Below are positions 44,201 to 53,224 of a stretch of 64,000 nt of DNA, one piece after another. The notes beneath the pieces were generated by a model, which worked only from the letters and a program-made list of their open reading frames with translations, was not told where the DNA came from and ran no database searches. Position 1 is the stretch's first letter; every line of letters starts with the position of its first letter. The position numbers were made by a program, and so were the translations under genes. The DNA comes from Spirochaetaceae bacterium (GTDB taxonomy: Bacteria; Spirochaetota; Spirochaetia; DSM-27196; SKKC01): contig RECN01000077.1 of assembly GCA_007694005.1 (NCBI GenBank), forward strand, positions 1 to 64,000, read 5' to 3'.

Positions 44201-46792
44201 ATCAGTTGCGTGAAGCCCCGTGGTCGGCTCGTCGAACAGGAAAAGCGTACCGGTCGTGGCTGCTCCGCTTCCAAGAGCTCCGACAAGATGGTAGGCCAGT
44301 TTCAGGCGCTGCGACTCGCCGCCGCTGAGCGTCGGGAGCGGTTGGCCGAGCGCTACATAGTCAAGGCCTACAGCCACGAGCGGCTGCAGGACGCGGAGCA
44401 CTTTCGGGTCGTCAGCAAAGTAGCGGGCCGCATCGGCGACCGTGAGCTCGAGGACCTCCGCTATGCTCCTGTGGCCGAGATCGACGGCGTCTGCTGAGGG
44501 AGCCATGCGGAGCTCAAGAATCTCAGACCGGTACCGCGCTCCTTCGCAGTCCGGACATCGAAGGTAGATATCGCTCAGGAACTGCATCTCAATGTGCTCA
44601 AAGCCGGTCCCACCACAGGTCGGGCAGCGTCCGTTGCCGGAGTTGAAGCTGAAGGTTCCCGGCGTATACCCGCGCTTCTTCGCCTGGGGCAGCGCAGCAA
44701 AACGCTTGCGTATCTCGTCAAATGCGCCGACGTAGCTGGCAGGATTGCTGCGTGCGGTTTTTCCGATGGGCGACTGATCAACAAGCACGATATCATCGAG
44801 CAGCTCTGCTCCACTGATTGCCTCGTGCTCTCCCGGGGTTTCGGTCTGCTTTCCGAAGTGACGGAGCATGGCTCGGTAGAGGACGGTTTCGAGAAGCGTG
44901 CTCTTTCCGCTCCCGGAGACCCCTGTCAGGCACACAAAGCGATGCAGGGGAATATCGACGTCTACCGACTGGAGGTTGTGCGCAGTCGCACCGCGCACGC
45001 TGAGCACCTGCGAGGATGAGCCGGCGGCTGAGGACAGCGCCGGTCGGGGCGGTATGAGCAGGCTTCTGGCACTGGGGCTTCCACTCTCGAGCAGTCGTCG
45101 GGGCGAGCCCTCGAAGATGATCGTTCCACCGGCTGTTCCGGCACCGGGGCCCATTTCGATGACCCTGTCAGCCGCGAGAACGACCTGAGGATCGTGTTCC
45201 ACGACCAGCAGCGTATTTCCTGCGTCCCGCAGGCGCCTGAGTATACCGACAAGCCTCCCGACGTCCCTGCTGTGCAGGCCGATGCTGGGCTCATCGAGCA
45301 CGAAAAGCGTATTCGTGAGCTGCGTTCCGAGCGCCGTCGTCAGGTTGATGCGCTGTACTTCGCCGCCGCTGAGTGTCCGCGACTGTCGGTCGAGTGTCAG
45401 GTACCCGACGCCGACCTCGACAAGGTACCCCAGACGACTCTGTATTTCGGACAGAACGAGTTCGGCTGCAGGATCTGCGGCGGTGACAAGCTCATCTGCA
45501 TAGGACCCGAAAAAGGCGTGCACGTCCCAGATGGGCATCTGCATGACATCGTGTATGGATCTACCGCGTATCTTCCACTGCAGGGCTTGCGGCTTCAGCC
45601 GGGCTCCATGACACGCGGGGCACAGATCATAAGACCGATACCGTGAGAGCAGTACGCGGATATGCATCTTGTAACTGCGCGATTCAAGCCAGGCGAAAAA
45701 GCGCCGCACCCCGTACCAGACACCGTCATCCCATTCGCCTTCGCCTTCGAGAACCCAACGGCGATCCTGGTCCGAAAGATCACGCCATGGGACATCAGGG
45801 TCGACCCCACGAAGACCGGCGAATCGCAGGAGATCATCCCTGCACTCCAGGTAGCTTTTGCTTTCCCAGACGCGAACGGCACCCTCGCGCAGACTTTTTG
45901 ACTCATCGGGAATGACCAGACCGTAGTCGATGCCCATGGTACGGCCGAACCCACGACAGGTGTCGCAGGCACCGACGGGAGAATTGAACGAGAACAGCTG
46001 AGAACCGGCGTCCTGGTAATGAATATCGCAGTCGGGGCAATGCAGATCGCGGGAAAAACGAAACTCAGGACCGTCGAGAATACGAACCGTGCAGGTGTTA
46101 CTGCCGTGAAGAAATGCCGCTTCGATCGCTTCGATCCACCGGCTGCGCTCATCCCGCGCAAGCAACAGACGGTCTCCGACGACGACAATCTCCGATTCGG
46201 ACTCCGCGTCGATACGGTGATATCCGGTATCCGCAAGAAGTCCCCGCATTTCCTCGACGCTTCGACCGGGAGGAACAGGGACCGTAAACAGAACCATCGC
46301 CCGTGCGCCATCAACGATGGCTCCGGAATCAAGATGATCAAGCAGCACCTCGAACACGCTATCCGGTGTTTCCCGTCGAACAGGGCGTCCACAGCCTGCA
46401 CAGTGAAGGATCGAACACTTCGCCCAGAGCAGCTTGAAGTGATCGTTCAGTTCGGTCATAGTACCTACAGTGGATCGAGAGGTCCGGACCGGATTGGTCT
46501 GGTCGACTGCAATCGCAGGGGGGATACCGTCGATTGACGAAACCTTCGGTTTATCCATACGATCAAGAAACTGCCTGGTATAGGCAGAAAACGTTTCCAC
46601 GTAACGCCGTTGCCCTTCTGCGTAAATCGTATCAAAGGCAAGCGTTGATTTACCTGAACCGCTTACACCGGTTATTACGGTAAACGTTCCTAACGGAATA
46701 TCAACATCGACACTACGAAGGTTGTTTCCATACGCACCACGAACCTGAATGACGCGAGGTGCCTCTGCCTGTTTGATGTTATGCTTGTTCAT
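41300..46792 (-). CDS. uvrA: tandem double-length UvrA excinuclease subunit
   Basis: A single 1830-residue open frame equal to two UvrA proteins in a row; a normal UvrA is about 940. Copy 1 spans about 1-935 and copy 2 about 968-1825. Each copy has two ABC domains. Walker A motifs (GVSGSGKS) are at 42-49 and 624-631 in copy 1, then near 996 and again near residue 1500. Signatures are LSGGEVQR (474-481), LSGGESQR (822-829), and two LSGGEAQR in copy 2. Zinc-finger cysteines (CPDC...CDTC and CPTC...CPDC types) are kept in both. It recognises bulky DNA lesions for nucleotide excision repair; the fusion likely acts as an intramolecular dimer, as in the long chlamydial UvrA. Confidence 0.95.
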   Translation of the reverse strand: MNKHNIKQAEAPRVIQVRGAYGNNLRSVDVDIPLGTFTVITGVSGSGKSTLAFDTIYAEGQRRYVETFSAYTRQFLDRMDKPKVSSIDGIPPAIAVDQTNPVRTSRSTVGTMTELNDHFKLLWAKCSILHCAGCGRPVRRETPDSVFEVLLDHLDSGAIVDGARAMVLFTVPVPPGRSVEEMRGLLADTGYHRIDAESESEIVVVGDRLLLARDERSRWIEAIEAAFLHGSNTCTVRILDGPEFRFSRDLHCPDCDIHYQDAGSQLFSFNSPVGACDTCRGFGRTMGIDYGLVIPDESKSLREGAVRVWESKSYLECRDDLLRFAGLRGVDPDVPWRDLSDQDRRWVLEGEGEWDDGVWYGVRRFFAWLESRSYKMHIRVLLSRYRSYDLCPACHGARLKPQALQWKIRGRSIHDVMQMPIWDVHAFFGSYADELVTAADPAAELVLSEIQSRLGYLVEVGVGYLTLDRQSRTLSGGEVQRINLTTALGTQLTNTLFVLDEPSIGLHSRDVGRLVGILRRLRDAGNTLLVVEHDPQVVLAADRVIEMGPGAGTAGGTIIFEGSPRRLLESGSPSARSLLIPPRPALSSAAGSSSQVLSVRGATAHNLQSVDVDIPLHRFVCLTGVSGSGKSTLLETVLYRAMLRHFGKQTETPGEHEAISGAELLDDIVLVDQSPIGKTARSNPASYVGAFDEIRKRFAALPQAKKRGYTPGTFSFNSGNGRCPTCGGTGFEHIEMQFLSDIYLRCPDCEGARYRSEILELRMAPSADAVDLGHRSIAEVLELTVADAARYFADDPKVLRVLQPLVAVGLDYVALGQPLPTLSGGESQRLKLAYHLVGALGSGAATTGTLFLFDEPTTGLHATDIATLLSALRTLVEAGNSVLVIEHNLDVVAACDYVIDMGPDGGSEGGRVVVNGSPSELIASGTGYTAAALEAYLQSDDAAASGSMWTDAVEHDFAAEASPGFDRPIEVVHAREHNLREISVSVPQNQLTVLTGVSGSGKSTLAFDILFAEGQRRYLESLNAYARQFVQPASRPDVDAVHGLPPSVAIEQRMSRGGWKSTVATTTELFHFLRLLFLKLGVQYCPDCDIAIQPQTADAIVADVFSRYRDQSVTVLAPLVVARKGYYTDLAEWARKHGYAELRVDGEYLPTDGWPRLSRYQEHSIDLPVGSLELTTDNEQALRTLLTLALSEGDGQVRVVTDTDERMYSTNRSCPSCSRSFPDLDPRLFSFNSRHGMCSTCNGTGFENYSDEDEHPDLSSRVFDGELTVCPDCDGSRLNEVARAVRFRDRDIASVAADSVQALSVWMDGISLSDREEQVARDIVSELRVRLGFLEHVGLGYLGLDRAAPTLSGGEAQRIRLAAQLGSNLRGVCYVLDEPTIGLHTRDNRMLLDTLMSLRDKGNTVVVVEHDEATIRSADRIIDLGPGGGTRGGMILGEGSVDELLKVTESVTAQILACPPEHPTIPREDRDEPPISAANVLTISGAYRNNLKEIDVQIPLGRLVCLTGVSGSGKSSLARGVVFPSLRDTIAAGRTRASRRKSRTTGPVLIGCAGLSGHEVIDRVLEVDQTPIGKTPRSCPATYVGIWDEIRKLYAQTPEARIHGYTASRFSFNTSGGRCENCGGQGMVKIEMNFLPDVRMPCEQCGGARFDEETRNVRYKGASVSDVLDMSVEDAVGFFSAHPKISYALELMDEVGLGYLKLGQQSPTLSGGEAQRVKLVTELSKTGGVKAGHTLYVLDEPTIGLHMADVGKLTRVLLRLVDAGNSVLVVEHNLDLIAESDHVIDLGPEAGEEGGTIVSEGAPAMIARGHGYTAQALAGVFARNTSHGVS

Positions 46793-46871
46793 GAGCTGAT
46801 AGTCCAGACAGGAATATGTATATCAACCAGCGGAATACTCAACCCAAACAGAAGGGAGGTTCTGAATATTC

Positions 46872-48848
46872 ATGACCGACAGAAATAACAGACAGCACAG
46901 TAACCGACAATCAAAAAACAAAGACCTGAAACAGGGCGAGCTCTCCATAACCTCACGCGGTTTCGGATTCGTCAATCAGACAGACGTACCTGATGTCTTT
47001 GTGCAGCAGGATCATCTCGGTACAGCACTCGACGGCGATGTCGTCGAGGTCGAAGTCTTTTCGCGCAATAACAAGCGGAAACCATCCGGCAAGATTGTCC
47101 GCGTGATTACACGCTCGAGAAAGCCCATAGTCGGTGTATACCGAAAAACCAGCAGATCAGAGGGTCAGGTCACCCCTGTTGATGACCGCATCGCGGCAAC
47201 CTTCCTCGTGCCCAAAGATGAACTGAAGCGGGCCTCATTCGGACGCAAGCTCAAGGACGATACCGTTGTCGTCGGGCACCTCGGTTCCTGGGAGTCGAGC
47301 GACAAACAACCGGTTTTTGTTCTCGACGACATCGTCGGGAAGTCTTCCGATACCGGCATAGATCTACGAATCATCGCGCTGTCGCGCGGCCTCCGCATCG
47401 AGTTTCCCGATGATGTGCAGAAGGAAGTGCGCAAACTCCGGATGCCCGACATGAGAAAGATGAAGCAGACCCGCCGAGATCTCACCGGGCTTCCCACGCT
47501 GACTATAGACCCGGACGACGCCCAGGACTTCGATGACGCGTTGAGCATAGTACAGCGCGAAGACGGTCTCTTCGATGCCTACGTTCACATCGCTGATGTT
47601 TCCGCCTTTGTACCACCGGGGAGCGCTATCGACAGGGAGGCTCTGGAACGGGGTACGTCCGTATACTTCGTCGGCGACGTGCTTCCCATGCTTCCGGAAC
47701 GACTTTCCAATGACCTGTGCTCCCTGAAGCCAGGCGAAGAGCGTCTCGCGTTCACCGCGCGGATGACCGTCGATTCTCTCGCGGAGGTGCATGAGCTTGA
47801 AACCTTTGAGAGCGTCATTCGAAGCGATCACCGGCTGACCTATGAACAGGCACAGGAAATCATGGCGGGCAGGAAGCACCCGGCCGCCGCGCAGGTTCAC
47901 CTGCTGCAACTGCTGGCGAGGACGCTCAGGGCCCGACGCGAAGACGAAGGGAGTATAGACTTTGACCTTCCCGTCCCCATCATCACCCTTGATTCAGAGG
48001 GAATCCCCCAGGAAGTCAGACGAAGCGAACGAATCGAGAGTCAGCGACTCATTGAGGAACTCATGCTTCTGGCCAACCGGAGCATTGCGGGTTCCATCGC
48101 CGGAAAGAAAGGAAAAAGCAGCAGGCCTTTTGTGTACCGCATCCACGAACGCCCGAAGCAGGAAGACACGAACACCCTGCTGACGGTGTTGCAGAATCTT
48201 GGCATACCGCTGAAGATCGAGGGCGATCTTTCGCCCGAGGATTTCAGCCGCATACTCGATCTCGTCGACAGCCTCGACATTCGGTATTTTGCCGAGAAGA
48301 TCGCGCTACGTTCCATGACCAAGGCGGTTTACTCGAGTGAAAACCAGGGGCATTTTGGTCTTGCGTTCAGTGCCTATACCCATTTTACGTCTCCGATCAG
48401 GCGATACGCGGATCTGATGGTACACCGGCTGCTGAAGGGCTATATGAAGGGTAACACCACAGGCGCAGTCAGCATGAAGGCAGCGGAACTGGAAGGCATC
48501 TGCGACCGATGCAGTGCAGCCGAACGACGGGCCATCGATGCCGAACGCGAGCATCAGAAAAAGAAAGCCATGGAGTTTCTGCGAAAAAAAGTGGGCCGTA
48601 CCTACTCCGGTGTGATCTCCGGCGTTTCCCGTTACGGTCTGTTTATTGAACTCGTCCACTATCTCATCGAAGGGCTCGTTCCGGTTGATCAGCTCGGCAA
48701 CGACTTCTATCTTCTCGACGAGGAAAACTTCAAGTTTATCGGACAGGAACACGGAGCCGAGTATCGCATCGGCGATCGGGTAAAGGTTCGGATCGACTCG
48801 GTTGATGTCGCGCAGGGTCGGGCGTACTTTACGTTTGCAAACGAATAA
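46872..48848 (+). CDS. rnr: ribonuclease R (RNase II/VacB family)
   Basis: 3'-to-5' exoribonuclease of 658 residues. A basic N-terminus and cold-shock domain (TSRGFGFVNQTDVPDVFV) lead to the RNB catalytic domain with TIDPDDAQDFDDALS holding the metal Asp residues, then YVHIADVSAFVPPGS, MLPERLSNDLCSL, and HFTSPIRRYADLMVHR. An S1 domain (GRTYSGVISGVSRYGLFIEL) ends the protein. It is shorter than E. coli RNase R because it lacks the N-terminal helix-turn-helix and the long basic tail. Degrades structured RNA. Ribosome site GGGAGG. Confidence 0.94.
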   Translation: MTDRNNRQHSNRQSKNKDLKQGELSITSRGFGFVNQTDVPDVFVQQDHLGTALDGDVVEVEVFSRNNKRKPSGKIVRVITRSRKPIVGVYRKTSRSEGQVTPVDDRIAATFLVPKDELKRASFGRKLKDDTVVVGHLGSWESSDKQPVFVLDDIVGKSSDTGIDLRIIALSRGLRIEFPDDVQKEVRKLRMPDMRKMKQTRRDLTGLPTLTIDPDDAQDFDDALSIVQREDGLFDAYVHIADVSAFVPPGSAIDREALERGTSVYFVGDVLPMLPERLSNDLCSLKPGEERLAFTARMTVDSLAEVHELETFESVIRSDHRLTYEQAQEIMAGRKHPAAAQVHLLQLLARTLRARREDEGSIDFDLPVPIITLDSEGIPQEVRRSERIESQRLIEELMLLANRSIAGSIAGKKGKSSRPFVYRIHERPKQEDTNTLLTVLQNLGIPLKIEGDLSPEDFSRILDLVDSLDIRYFAEKIALRSMTKAVYSSENQGHFGLAFSAYTHFTSPIRRYADLMVHRLLKGYMKGNTTGAVSMKAAELEGICDRCSAAERRAIDAEREHQKKKAMEFLRKKVGRTYSGVISGVSRYGLFIELVHYLIEGLVPVDQLGNDFYLLDEENFKFIGQEHGAEYRIGDRVKVRIDSVDVAQGRAYFTFANE

Positions 48849-48860
48849 CCAGGAGCAGAT

Positions 48861-49199
48861 GTGGCACTGTACCGGATACATTTTACGTGGAAAGAGAAGG
48901 AAGTAAGCCTGCGGGCCCGGGAGCTCGATATGACACATCCCTACTTCGTAAGCGTCGGTGATTTCGTCTTTCCGAAAGCCGGTTCGCTGATCATAGATCC
49001 GTCTGAAGACAGTCTGCGGCGCGCCTTTGGTACCGCGAAGCACGTCATGATCCCCTTCCAGTCGGTGTCGCTCATCGAAGAGCTGCACGAGAACGACCAG
49101 CAGCAGGACCCGGGCTCGCGGATCAAGCCGTTCCAGCTGGTCGATCAGGACTCGGATGAAGACGAGGACGACGGAGACGCCCCCGATGATCCCTCGTGA
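48861..49199 (+). CDS. DUF1820-family protein
   Basis: Small cytoplasmic protein of 112 residues beginning at GTG 48861 with AGGAG upstream. The phrases MALYRIHFTWKEKEVSL, then YFVSVGDFVFPKAGSLIIDP and IPFQSVSLIEE match the DUF1820 pattern, which has no assigned function. The last 30 residues are strongly acidic (Asp/Glu/Gln). It lies 12 bases after rnr and overlaps the queG start by 14 bases, so it is probably part of an RNA-processing operon. Confidence 0.75.
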   Translation: MALYRIHFTWKEKEVSLRARELDMTHPYFVSVGDFVFPKAGSLIIDPSEDSLRRAFGTAKHVMIPFQSVSLIEELHENDQQQDPGSRIKPFQLVDQDSDEDEDDGDAPDDPS

Positions 49200-50319
49200 A
49201 GCGTGGTCGCCGCCAGTCCCGGACGACGTGGCTGCGCTCTTCAGAACCGAAGGGCTGACCCTCGTCGGCATAGCCGACGCAGACGCCGCCCCGGAACTCG
49301 AAACGGAGTTCAAGGCATGGCTCTCGGAGCAGCGCCAGGGGTCCATGAAATGGCTCAGCGAGCATGCCGAGCTCAAGTACAGACCGGAAAGCATGCTTGC
49401 CGGGTGTCGCTCGGTTCTCATCGTCGCCCTGAATTACTATCAGGCCGCACCCTGGGCACGGGGCGACAACAACGCAACTCCGGCGGGAGCCCGCGGACCT
49501 GCGGGGCGCATCGCACGCTACGCCTGGGGGCGTGACTACCACAAAGTCATCGGGAAACGTCTGCTCCGGGTCGTCCGGGCACTTCAGGAAGCCTATCCGG
49601 AGGAATCGTTCCGCTCATTCACCGATGCAACGCCGCTCGCGGAGCGCTATTTTGCCGAGCGGGCCGGTGCGAGCTTCACTGCCCGTAACACCCTCTCCAT
49701 TTCGAGCGCCTTCGGAAGCTGGTTCCTGATCGGTGAGATTCTCTCAACGAAAGACTTCGGGGTAAGCGAGCCATCCAATGGCCGTCATGGCAGCTGCCCT
49801 CAGGGATGCTACCGGTGCATCGATGTCTGCCCGACCGGGGCGCTGCATGCACCGCATCGTATCGACGCTTCGAAATGCATCAGTTACCTGACTATAGAGC
49901 ACAAGGGGCACATACCCGAGGACCTGCGTCCGAAAATGGGCACGTGGCTGTTCGGCTGCGACCTCTGCCAGGAGGTGTGTCCGCTCAACGTTCGCGCGGA
50001 AGTTACTGCCGAGGAAGACTTCATAACAGTCCGTGCGGGCGACTCACAGCTTCTTGAAGAGATTCTGGCGATCGAAACTGATGATGAATACACCGCCCGC
50101 TTCGCCGGGTCCCCGCTCATGCGGGCTAAGCGGCAGGGACTGCTTCGTAACGCGGCGATCGTCGCCGCCAACATGGACGCGCAATCCCTGCGCCCCCTGC
50201 TCGAACGTCGCGCGGGCGATCGGGACGATGTTATCGCCGAGGCAGCCCGCTGGGCACTTAGTCAACTCAACGACCGGGTTGCACCCGACCGACAAGTCCC
50301 TCCGGCAACGCGTCCCTGA
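49186..50319 (+). CDS. queG: epoxyqueuosine reductase QueG
   Basis: Enzyme of about 377 residues catalysing the last step of queuosine tRNA modification with cobalamin and two [4Fe-4S] clusters. Seen are RIARYAWGRDYHKVI, then FTDATPLAERYFAERAG, NTLSISSAFGSWFLIGEI, and cluster cysteines in SCPQGCYRCIDVCPTGAL, KCISYLTIEHKG and CDLCQEVCPLN. A C-terminal HEAT-like helical part follows. Start ATG 49186 with GGAG upstream, inside the end of the DUF1820 gene. The cluster-I spacing is the QueG type. Its end overlaps the convergent trmH by 53 bases. Confidence 0.94.
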   Translation: MIPREAWSPPVPDDVAALFRTEGLTLVGIADADAAPELETEFKAWLSEQRQGSMKWLSEHAELKYRPESMLAGCRSVLIVALNYYQAAPWARGDNNATPAGARGPAGRIARYAWGRDYHKVIGKRLLRVVRALQEAYPEESFRSFTDATPLAERYFAERAGASFTARNTLSISSAFGSWFLIGEILSTKDFGVSEPSNGRHGSCPQGCYRCIDVCPTGALHAPHRIDASKCISYLTIEHKGHIPEDLRPKMGTWLFGCDLCQEVCPLNVRAEVTAEEDFITVRAGDSQLLEEILAIETDDEYTARFAGSPLMRAKRQGLLRNAAIVAANMDAQSLRPLLERRAGDRDDVIAEAARWALSQLNDRVAPDRQVPPATRP

Positions 50320-50974
50320 CCCGTCGCGGTATTGATGCGAGAATCCACTGCAGGGTCAGTTCTTCCTGCAGCCCGGGATCTATCACACCACCACCGTCGC
50401 ACTCGGTTCTGACCCGCTCCCGCAGACGGGAGAGAGCCATTCCTGCGCTGACGGTTATATTGAAACTTTCCACGAATCCGTACATAGGCAGGCGCAGTTT
50501 TGTCGTGCAGCGCTCCGCGGCAGCCTGCGAGATACCGGTCTTCTCGTAGCCGAAGACCAGAGCAACCGGCTGATCTATCGGAAGCGTGTCGGCGGTGTAG
50601 CCGTCGAGATGAGGGCTCGTTGCGACCAGACGAAAGCCGTTCCGGGCGAGCCGGTCGAGGCAGACCGCCGTATTGTCTCCGTCCCGTTGCGCGTAGCGGT
50701 GCATGGACAGCCACTTGGCTGCTCCGAGGGTCACTCCTTCGTGCAGGGCGAACCGATGCTCGTTCTCTATGATATGAACGTCCTGTATACCGAGACCTTC
50801 GGCGGTTCGCGTGACGGCTGTTGCGTTGAAGGGATTGTCGATGTCTTCGAGAACGACGGCGATGCGACGCGTGCGGGAGGCCGCAACCTCCCGAATACGC
50901 TGGAGTCGGCGCGGGGTGATATAGGTCGACAGTGCATCGATACGTTCCCGGGTACTCAGCGTTTCCGATCCCAT
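50267..50974 (-). CDS. trmH: tRNA (guanosine-2'-O-)-methyltransferase, TrmH-like
   Basis: SPOUT methyltransferase of 235 residues. Motif 1 is VVLEDIDNPFNATAVTRTAEG with the catalytic Arg, motif 2 is ALVFGYEKTGIS, and motif 3 is LPMYGFVESFNITVSAGMAL, forming the knotted SAM site. TrmH 2'-O-methylates G18 in the tRNA D-loop. The C-terminal helix is longer than minimal. A second tRNA-modification gene next to queG, but on the opposite strand and overlapping at the 3' end. Confidence 0.92.
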   Translation of the reverse strand: MGSETLSTRERIDALSTYITPRRLQRIREVAASRTRRIAVVLEDIDNPFNATAVTRTAEGLGIQDVHIIENEHRFALHEGVTLGAAKWLSMHRYAQRDGDNTAVCLDRLARNGFRLVATSPHLDGYTADTLPIDQPVALVFGYEKTGISQAAAERCTTKLRLPMYGFVESFNITVSAGMALSRLRERVRTECDGGGVIDPGLQEELTLQWILASIPRRVRDALPEGLVGRVQPGR

Positions 50975-50995
50975 GCTGCCTACCGCCCTCCAGCT

Positions 50996-51961
50996 TCAGT
51001 ATCCGGCGTCATAGTCGACGAGATTCAGCAGGGCCTCCCCCGCCACGAACCGCTTCAGGTTCTCGAGATACTGCTCGAAGGCGCGCTCAAAGTAGCGGTC
51101 GGATCGTCCGGAAACGTGTGGGGTGATAATGAGATTCGACATGCCCCAGAGCATACTCTCGGCCGGAAGCGGTTCAGGGTCAGTCACATCGAGGCAGGCA
51201 GTAAAATCCGGGTGTCGTTCGAGATGATGGACCAGATCGGCCTCGACAACAGCGTCACCGCGACCGATGTTTACGAAGACTCCGTCGGCCGGCATGCGCG
51301 CAAACGCGGACCAGTCAAAGATTCCACGGCTTTCCACGGTGCTCGGAAGTATTGAAACGCAGACATCCGCTTCGGTCAGTACGTCGTAAAGCTCACGTAT
51401 CGACACCATGCGTTCGAAACCGGGAGGCGTCTGCGATGAATCAGATCTGCGGACACCTACGCAGTGCATCCCGAGATGATGCAGGGTTCGCCCGAGATGC
51501 TGCCCGATCGCTCCGGCACCGACAATAACCGCCGTACGTCCACCGAGCTCGCGGTATCGGCTCATCGGGCCATCATCCCATTTTCTGTTTTCCTGGTTTC
51601 GAATGTCGAGATGCATGCCCCGCATGGCCATGATGATGAGCGCGATGGTGTGCTCGGTCATGGTCGCCCCGTGTATGCCGGATGCCGTAGTCACCTGAAG
51701 CGACTCCCGACGCTTAAGGGGAATACGATCGACCCACTCGGCCCCTGCGTGCCAGGTATGGATCCATCGAATCCCCGGCGAATCTATAACCGCCTGTTTC
51801 GGAACGCTCCCAACGGCGAGTTCGGCGTCCGGTGCGCGCTCTTTCAGCTCGTCGCGGTCACCGGACACGACAACCGTGTGATGCCCTGCAGCCTGTTCAA
51901 GCCGTTCCCTGTCCTGCGGGGAAAGATCATCCCCGAAGGTTCCAAAAAGAAGTATTCCCAC
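50996..51961 (-). CDS. D-2-hydroxyacid dehydrogenase family protein
   Basis: NAD(P)-dependent dehydrogenase of 321 residues. The Rossmann motif is VGAGAIGQHLG; the catalytic residues are Arg in FVNIGRGDAV, Glu in DVTDPEPLP and His in ITPHVSG. The unusually short N-terminal catalytic lobe and TEHTIALIIMAMRGM fit the GhrA/phosphoglycerate-dehydrogenase-like subgroup that reduces glyoxylate or hydroxypyruvate. It is on the same strand as, and 21 bases upstream of, trmH, and may be in one transcript with it. Confidence 0.9.
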   Translation of the reverse strand: MGILLFGTFGDDLSPQDRERLEQAAGHHTVVVSGDRDELKERAPDAELAVGSVPKQAVIDSPGIRWIHTWHAGAEWVDRIPLKRRESLQVTTASGIHGATMTEHTIALIIMAMRGMHLDIRNQENRKWDDGPMSRYRELGGRTAVIVGAGAIGQHLGRTLHHLGMHCVGVRRSDSSQTPPGFERMVSIRELYDVLTEADVCVSILPSTVESRGIFDWSAFARMPADGVFVNIGRGDAVVEADLVHHLERHPDFTACLDVTDPEPLPAESMLWGMSNLIITPHVSGRSDRYFERAFEQYLENLKRFVAGEALLNLVDYDAGY

Positions 51962-51994
51962 GCTGTTTCCTTGTTCTCTCTGTTCAATACGCGC

Positions 51995-52225
51995 TTAGAG
52001 CTCGTTCTTCGATACTCGTGCACGAAACCGGGTACCTGCAATCTGGCAGGCCATCGTGATCTCATCGGTGACGTCACGCTTCGCCTTCACGGAAATAAGT
52101 CCACGCGCCGGGCTTACCGAGACCTCGTAGATTTCCGGGACCATCGATAAGGTACTGCGAAGCGACGTCACGTGCCCGTCTTTCAGGCCGTCAACCATGT
52201 AATAGTACCATTTTTTCATCAGCAT
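51995..52225 (-). CDS. small HMA-fold-like protein without CxxC
   Basis: A 76-residue protein with AGGAG six bases before its ATG. The pattern of VDGLKDGHV, VPEIYEVSVSPARGLISVKA and DEITMACQIAGTRF resembles the beta-alpha-beta-beta-alpha-beta heavy-metal-associated fold. The metal-binding C-x-x-C of that fold is missing; the only Cys is in the second helix. No family assigned with confidence. It lies between the nucleotidyltransferase and dehydrogenase genes on the same strand. Confidence 0.6.
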   Translation of the reverse strand: MLMKKWYYYMVDGLKDGHVTSLRSTLSMVPEIYEVSVSPARGLISVKAKRDVTDEITMACQIAGTRFRARVSKNEL

Positions 52226-52248
52226 GCGCAGCTCCTGTTATAACTGAC

Positions 52249-53160
52249 TCAGGCCCAGAGTGGTCGCGGGTAGGCCCCCTCCGCCGCACGACGCAGGAGC
52301 TCCTGTTCGACCACCGGTTTGTCCTCTCGATAGGTCACGCCGAACCACTGTTCCTCGCTGCGGAGTACTGACATTGACGCGCTGCCGGTTCTGATCAGTG
52401 TATCGACCACATCCGGAATATAGTACTCCGATGTCGGGTCATTCCCGGCTCGATCAAGAAACTCGGTAAAGCCCGCTTCGATGAAGTCGAATGCACTCGG
52501 CGTAAAGCCGAACATGTTCATGCTGACGAGTTCATCTCCGGTGAGTACGTCTTCGGTACCGTCTGGACGGACACTGACCGCCGCCTCACCGCGCGGGAAC
52601 AGTTTCTTGTGTTCGACTATGCGCGTCAGCGTGTGGTGGTCGTCGACTTCGCAAATCGCCCGGGACACGGACCCGTTGGGCGAAAGCGTCTTTCGCAGCA
52701 CAAATCCAACCATGGCGTAGTGTATTGAGTCAGGGGTCTCTGCGCTCAGGGCCCGGGACAAGGTGCGATACGAGCCTGATCCGTAGAAGTCGTCGGCGTT
52801 TATGACCGCAAAGGGCTCAGCGACGACATTCCGGCAGACCCATACGGCGTGTGCGGTACCCCAGGGTTTCTTCCGGTCCTGTGTCGGCTTGAAGGTACCC
52901 GGTACGTCGTCGAGCTCCTGAAACACGTACGACACGTCAACGAAGGACTCAAAACGACTCCCGACCATACGCCGGAACTCGGTTTCGATATCTTTCCGGA
53001 TTACGAAGACCACGCGTCCGAAATCTGCGCGCAGCGCGTCATACACGGAGTAGTCGAGGATAGCCTCACCGTCCGGTCCAACGGCATCAATCTGCTTGAT
53101 TCCACCATAGCGGCTTCCCATACCTGCAGCTAGAACGATAAGCGTCGGTTTCATGCCCAT
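52249..53160 (-). CDS. sugar-1-phosphate nucleotidyltransferase-family protein
   Basis: Nucleotidyltransferase of about 303 residues. The N-terminal signature LIVLAAGMGSRYGGIKQID holds the nucleotide-binding Gly/Arg, INADDFYGSGSYRTLS contains the metal Asp residues, and WGTAHAVWVCRNV matches the sugar-binding loop. The central part (VSRAICEVDDHHTLTRIVE) and the absence of a left-handed helix repeat suggest a small UTP- or CTP-using enzyme. The start ATG 53160 follows GGAGG by 10 bases; a longer frame to 53232 overlaps the divergent gene. Likely makes a sugar nucleotide for a surface polymer. Confidence 0.82.
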   Translation of the reverse strand: MGMKPTLIVLAAGMGSRYGGIKQIDAVGPDGEAILDYSVYDALRADFGRVVFVIRKDIETEFRRMVGSRFESFVDVSYVFQELDDVPGTFKPTQDRKKPWGTAHAVWVCRNVVAEPFAVINADDFYGSGSYRTLSRALSAETPDSIHYAMVGFVLRKTLSPNGSVSRAICEVDDHHTLTRIVEHKKLFPRGEAAVSVRPDGTEDVLTGDELVSMNMFGFTPSAFDFIEAGFTEFLDRAGNDPTSEYYIPDVVDTLIRTGSASMSVLRSEEQWFGVTYREDKPVVEQELLRRAAEGAYPRPLWA

Positions 53161-53224
53161 AAGTTGTATCACCTCCGGCTCGATTTTGCATACAGGCTGT
53201 TCCGGCAGTATGTTCAACAATACG

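Noticed and set aside
45595-46401. Open frame of 268 codons on the minus strand inside uvrA
   Set aside because: Same strand but another frame of the highly conserved UvrA copy 1; no family features.
46793-46871. LexA-type SOS box before uvrA
   Set aside because: I looked in the uvrA/rnr gap and saw no convincing inverted repeat; damage control cannot be claimed.
48306-49421. Minus-strand frame of 371 codons
   Set aside because: Antisense to rnr, DUF1820 and queG, which have clear motifs and ribosome sites.
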